NCBI RefSeq assembly: GCF_900095305.1
Contig: NZ_FMDO01000042.1
Coordinates: 23,683-87,682 of the forward strand
Source of the DNA: Proteiniborus sp. DW1
GTDB taxonomy: Bacteria; Bacillota; Clostridia; Tissierellales; Proteiniboraceae
Direction of reading: 5' to 3'
Length of the DNA: 64,000 bases
Shown: positions 61,099 through 64,000 of the stretch, one piece after another
Position numbering within the stretch: position 1 is the first letter of the stretch
Layout: each line of letters begins with the position of its first letter
Program-made: the position numbers and the translations under genes
Notes under the pieces: generated by a model
What the model saw: only the letters and a program-made list of their open reading frames with translations
What the model was told of the DNA's origin: nothing
The model's database searches: none

Positions 61099-63778
61099 AC
61101 CAGCTATCACCTGTTTTCATATCAACTATAAGAGGTACATTTATAGTTATGGCATTTTCCATTAAATCCTTTAAAAGCACTTTCACTTCCTCAACTTCAT
61201 CTTTATAGGCCTCGATAATTAGCTCATCATGTACCTGTAATATTAACCTTGATTTTAGCTTTCTTTTTTTCAACTCATTATACACATTAACCATAGCCAG
61301 CTTTATTATATCAGCTGCGCTTCCTTGTATAGGAGTATTCATAGCCATTCTTTCTCCAAAGGATCTTATGTTAAAATTTCTTGAAGATAATTCTGGTAAA
61401 TATCTTCTTCTATGCAGAATAGTTTCAACATACCCCTTGCTTTTTCCGTCTTCTACAATGTTTTTCATATATTCCTTTACCTTAACATAATTTTTGAGAT
61501 AATTGTCTATATACTGCTTAGCTTCTTTCCTAGTAATCTTTAAATCTCTAGCTAGTCCATAATCACTTATACCGTATACGATTCCAAAATTAACTGCTTT
61601 AGCTCTACTTCTCATTAATGGAGTAACTTCTTCAAGCTTAACATCAAACACCTCAGCAGCCGTTTTTCTGTGGATATCTTCTCCTGTTAAAAATGCTTCC
61701 TTAAGCTTTGGGTCATTAGCAATACTTGCAAGAACTCTAAGCTCTATTTGAGAATAATCTGCATCTACTAAGACATAATCACTGCTACTAGGAACAAATA
61801 CCTTCCTTATTCTTCTACCTTCATCTGTTCGAATAGGTATATTTTGAAGATTAGGCTCTGTACTGCTAATTCTTCCTGTAGTAGTAATAGTTTGATTAAA
61901 GCTAGAATGGACCTTACCTGTATTTTTATCAATAGCTGAAATTAAACCATCTACATAGGTGGATTTAAGTTTAACTAATTGTCTATACTCTAATATTTTC
62001 TCTGCAATAGGGTGCACTTCTGTAAGACCTTCTAAAACCTCTGCATTAGTAGAATAACCTGTCTTAGTTTTCTTAAGAGCAGGTAACTTTAGCTTTTCAA
62101 ATAATATCTCACCTAATTGCTTAGGAGAATTTATATTAAACTCTTCTCCTGCAAAATCGTATATGGACTGTGTCAAGACTTGAATCTTTTCATCAAACTC
62201 TTTTCCTAATTCTTTTAGCTTATCTAAATCTACGGTAAATCCAATATATTCCATGCTGGCTAGTACGCTTATCAAAGGAACTTCAACCTCATAAAAAAGT
62301 TTATCCATATTCTGTGAAACTATGGAGCTTTCAATTATGTCCTTTAATCTAAGAATAATTTCTAATTCATTTGATATATATGATACTCTATCAATTAATG
62401 ATATTTGACCGAAAGTTTTTCTGTTTTTTCCTGTACCTAAAAGATTCTCTTTGCTCTCAATATATATATCTAAGTAATCATTTGCTAGTTTCTTTAGGCT
62501 ATAATCGCTTTGAGATGGATTGAGTAAATACTGGCCAATCATACTATCAAATTTAATCCCTTGTATGTCTACCTTATGTCTAAGAGATACTATAATCTCT
62601 TCCTTTATATTATGGCCTATCTTTTTTATTTTGTCATCTTCAAGAATATCCTTAAAAACATTAAAAAAGTCTTCTGAGTTAATACCACCTTCTGTAAAAT
62701 CAACATAATAGCTAGACTTTTCTAAAACTCTAATACCAACCCCTAATATATTGTTTATTAAAGGATTATCACCATCAACTACAAATTTAAATATCATAGA
62801 TTTGGAGTTTTTTATTTCATTTATAATATTATTTAGCATATCCTTATTCTTAACAATAATTGCCTCAGGTATTAGCTTGATTTCATTTACTACATCCTCA
62901 TTAGTTTCTTTGTTTAAGCTTATTTTTCCTAATAGGCTTTTGAATTCAAGTTTTTTGTAAATTTCTATTAATTCATCTCTATTAGGTTCTTCTAAAATAA
63001 GCTCATCTAGATTTACATTAATAGGTACTGTTCTAATAATTTCTGCTAGCCTTCTGCTCATTATAGCTTGATTTCTGTGTTCAACTAACTTTTCTTTAAG
63101 CTTCTTTCCATCTATTTTTTCTATATTATTATATATGCCTTCAATAGACTCATATTCTTTTAGTAGCTTAATTCCTGTCTTTTCTCCAACTCCTGGAACG
63201 CCAGGTATATTATCTGACTTATCTCCCATTAGTCCTTTAAGATCTATAAATTGTTGAGGGGTGAGTTCATATCTTTCAATAACTGCTTGTTTATCAAAAA
63301 CTTCAATATTTGATATGCCCTTTCTTGTTAATAATACTTTAGTATTTTCACTAGCTAGTTGAAGATAATCTTTATCTCCAGTTACTATAATAACCTGAAG
63401 CCCATTTTCTTCTCCAATTCTTGAAAGTGTACCTGCCAAATCATCAGCTTCGTAACCATCTACTTCAATCCTATGTACATTCAAATAATCAATTATTTCT
63501 TTTAATATTGGGAACTGCATCCCCAATTCACTTGGTGTTTTAGCTCTTCCTGCCTTATATTCTTCAAATTCAATATGTCTAAAAGTAGGCGACTTTTTGT
63601 CAAAAACTACACTTATATAATCTGGTTTATACTCTTCTGTAACCTTGTAAAACATAGTTAAAAATCCGTAAACTCCATTTGTATAAACTCCATCCTTATT
63701 CATTAGTAGAGGCAATGCATGGAAAGCTCTGTGTAGTAGACTGTTTCCATCTATAATCATAAAAGTTCCCTTACCCAA
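61085..63778 (-). CDS. polA: DNA polymerase I
   Basis: A 897-aa protein. 5'-3' exonuclease domain about 1-300 (IIDGNSLLHRAFHALP, DGYEADDLAGTL, GDKSDNIPGVPGVGEKT). The 3'-5' exonuclease domain about 310-490 has no DxE-type active site (KFVVDGDNPL), so proofreading is probably lost. Polymerase domain about 500-897 with motif A DADYSQIELRVLA, motif B RSRAKAVNFGIVYGIS and motif C QVHDELI. TTG 63778 has AAGGAG upstream; ATG 63760 (SD AAGGGA) is nearly as good. Confidence 0.95.
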   Translation of the reverse strand: MGKGTFMIIDGNSLLHRAFHALPLLMNKDGVYTNGVYGFLTMFYKVTEEYKPDYISVVFDKKSPTFRHIEFEEYKAGRAKTPSELGMQFPILKEIIDYLNVHRIEVDGYEADDLAGTLSRIGEENGLQVIIVTGDKDYLQLASENTKVLLTRKGISNIEVFDKQAVIERYELTPQQFIDLKGLMGDKSDNIPGVPGVGEKTGIKLLKEYESIEGIYNNIEKIDGKKLKEKLVEHRNQAIMSRRLAEIIRTVPINVNLDELILEEPNRDELIEIYKKLEFKSLLGKISLNKETNEDVVNEIKLIPEAIIVKNKDMLNNIINEIKNSKSMIFKFVVDGDNPLINNILGVGIRVLEKSSYYVDFTEGGINSEDFFNVFKDILEDDKIKKIGHNIKEEIIVSLRHKVDIQGIKFDSMIGQYLLNPSQSDYSLKKLANDYLDIYIESKENLLGTGKNRKTFGQISLIDRVSYISNELEIILRLKDIIESSIVSQNMDKLFYEVEVPLISVLASMEYIGFTVDLDKLKELGKEFDEKIQVLTQSIYDFAGEEFNINSPKQLGEILFEKLKLPALKKTKTGYSTNAEVLEGLTEVHPIAEKILEYRQLVKLKSTYVDGLISAIDKNTGKVHSSFNQTITTTGRISSTEPNLQNIPIRTDEGRRIRKVFVPSSSDYVLVDADYSQIELRVLASIANDPKLKEAFLTGEDIHRKTAAEVFDVKLEEVTPLMRSRAKAVNFGIVYGISDYGLARDLKITRKEAKQYIDNYLKNYVKVKEYMKNIVEDGKSKGYVETILHRRRYLPELSSRNFNIRSFGERMAMNTPIQGSAADIIKLAMVNVYNELKKRKLKSRLILQVHDELIIEAYKDEVEEVKVLLKDLMENAITINVPLIVDMKTGDSWYDTK

Positions 63779-63801
63779 TAATACCAGCTCCTTATAATAT
63801 A

Positions 63802-63831
63802 ATAATACAGTTCAAACCAGCTTAATATCAA
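63802..63831 (-). promoter_or_regulatory. Candidate polA promoter
   Basis: Minus strand TTGATA (63831-63826), 18-bp spacer, TATTAT (63807-63802), close upstream of polA. The rest of the window to 64000 is AT-rich without a gene. Confidence 0.45.
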
Positions 63832-64000
63832 GCAGGATCATTAACATATCTAATTTTGATGCGTAAAAAACTCTCATTTAATATTCAAAAAGTGTTAATT
63901 CATAATATTTTCCTAGAAAAACAGTATATATATTATTATATACTATATTTGTTCTGTAAACTCTTAACTTTAAGTATATATTAAAAGATAATTTCAGTAA

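Noticed and set aside
63779..64000. AT-rich run upstream of polA as a replication-origin-like element
   Set aside because: No DnaA-box cluster and no dnaA/dnaN genes nearby; it is ordinary promoter DNA.
1..64000. CRISPR arrays, rRNA genes and prophage genes
   Set aside because: No regularly spaced direct repeats, no rRNA-like sequence and no phage structural or integrase genes were seen anywhere.

Overview
The window is AT-rich (about 30% GC by eye) DNA from a spore-forming anaerobic Firmicute of the Clostridia/Tissierellia type. The evidence is the gene order rplU-prp-rpmA-spo0B-obg and mreBCD-PBP2-minCDE-mgsA-spoIVF, an Rnf complex encoded as rnfCDGEAB, a selenocysteine-containing SelD, agr-type peptide signalling and strong purine-rich Shine-Dalgarno (SD) sites. 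Genus level cannot be fixed from the sequence alone. Almost all genes lie on the minus strand; the exceptions are dacF, agrBD and two small genes near 40.2-40.7 kb.

Region 1 (1-26.5 kb) is conserved housekeeping DNA. It holds the start of selD with an in-frame UGA, comEA, dacF, ridA with a YheO-type regulator, rsfS, an LCP ligase, yqeK, nadD, a yhbY-type gene, obg, a spo0B-like gene, rpmA-prp-rplU with an L21 leader, rng, two radical-SAM-linked genes, spoIVFB, mgsA, minEDC, a very large PBP2, mreDCB, radC, maf and small membrane proteins.

Region 2 (26.5-40.8 kb) is an accessory island that starts at a decayed IS982 transposase. It encodes a complete two-peptide class II lanthipeptide system closely modelled on enterococcal cytolysin and carnolysin: two precursors, LanM, a C39-peptidase ABC exporter, a flavin oxidoreductase that fits the LanJB (D-Ala-forming) role, an M50 membrane protein resembling the CylI immunity protein, and an ABC immunity pair. 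Facing it are agrB and agrD, plus an AgrC-type kinase and a LytTR regulator. The shared promoter region carries two divergent LytTR-type operators, one pointing at each operon, so the island reads as quorum-sensing-controlled toxin production. The two precursor genes are framed by a 27-bp near-perfect inverted repeat, which is the most unusual structure I found.

Region 3 (40.8-55.8 kb) is metabolism and signalling. It holds an alanine/glutamine:sodium symporter with a structured leader, next to a GlnKL-like two-component system; a CBS/DRTGG pyrophosphatase; the rnf operon; and a six-gene cluster built around a [FeFe]-hydrogenase-like Fe-S protein with DRTGG, PHP and GHKL ATPase partners.

Region 4 (55.8-64 kb) has a SPOR protein, tRNA-Leu(GAG) with a decayed partial copy beside it, a peptide-binding lipoprotein, nicotinate phosphoribosyltransferase, a lytic transglycosylase, coaE and polA.
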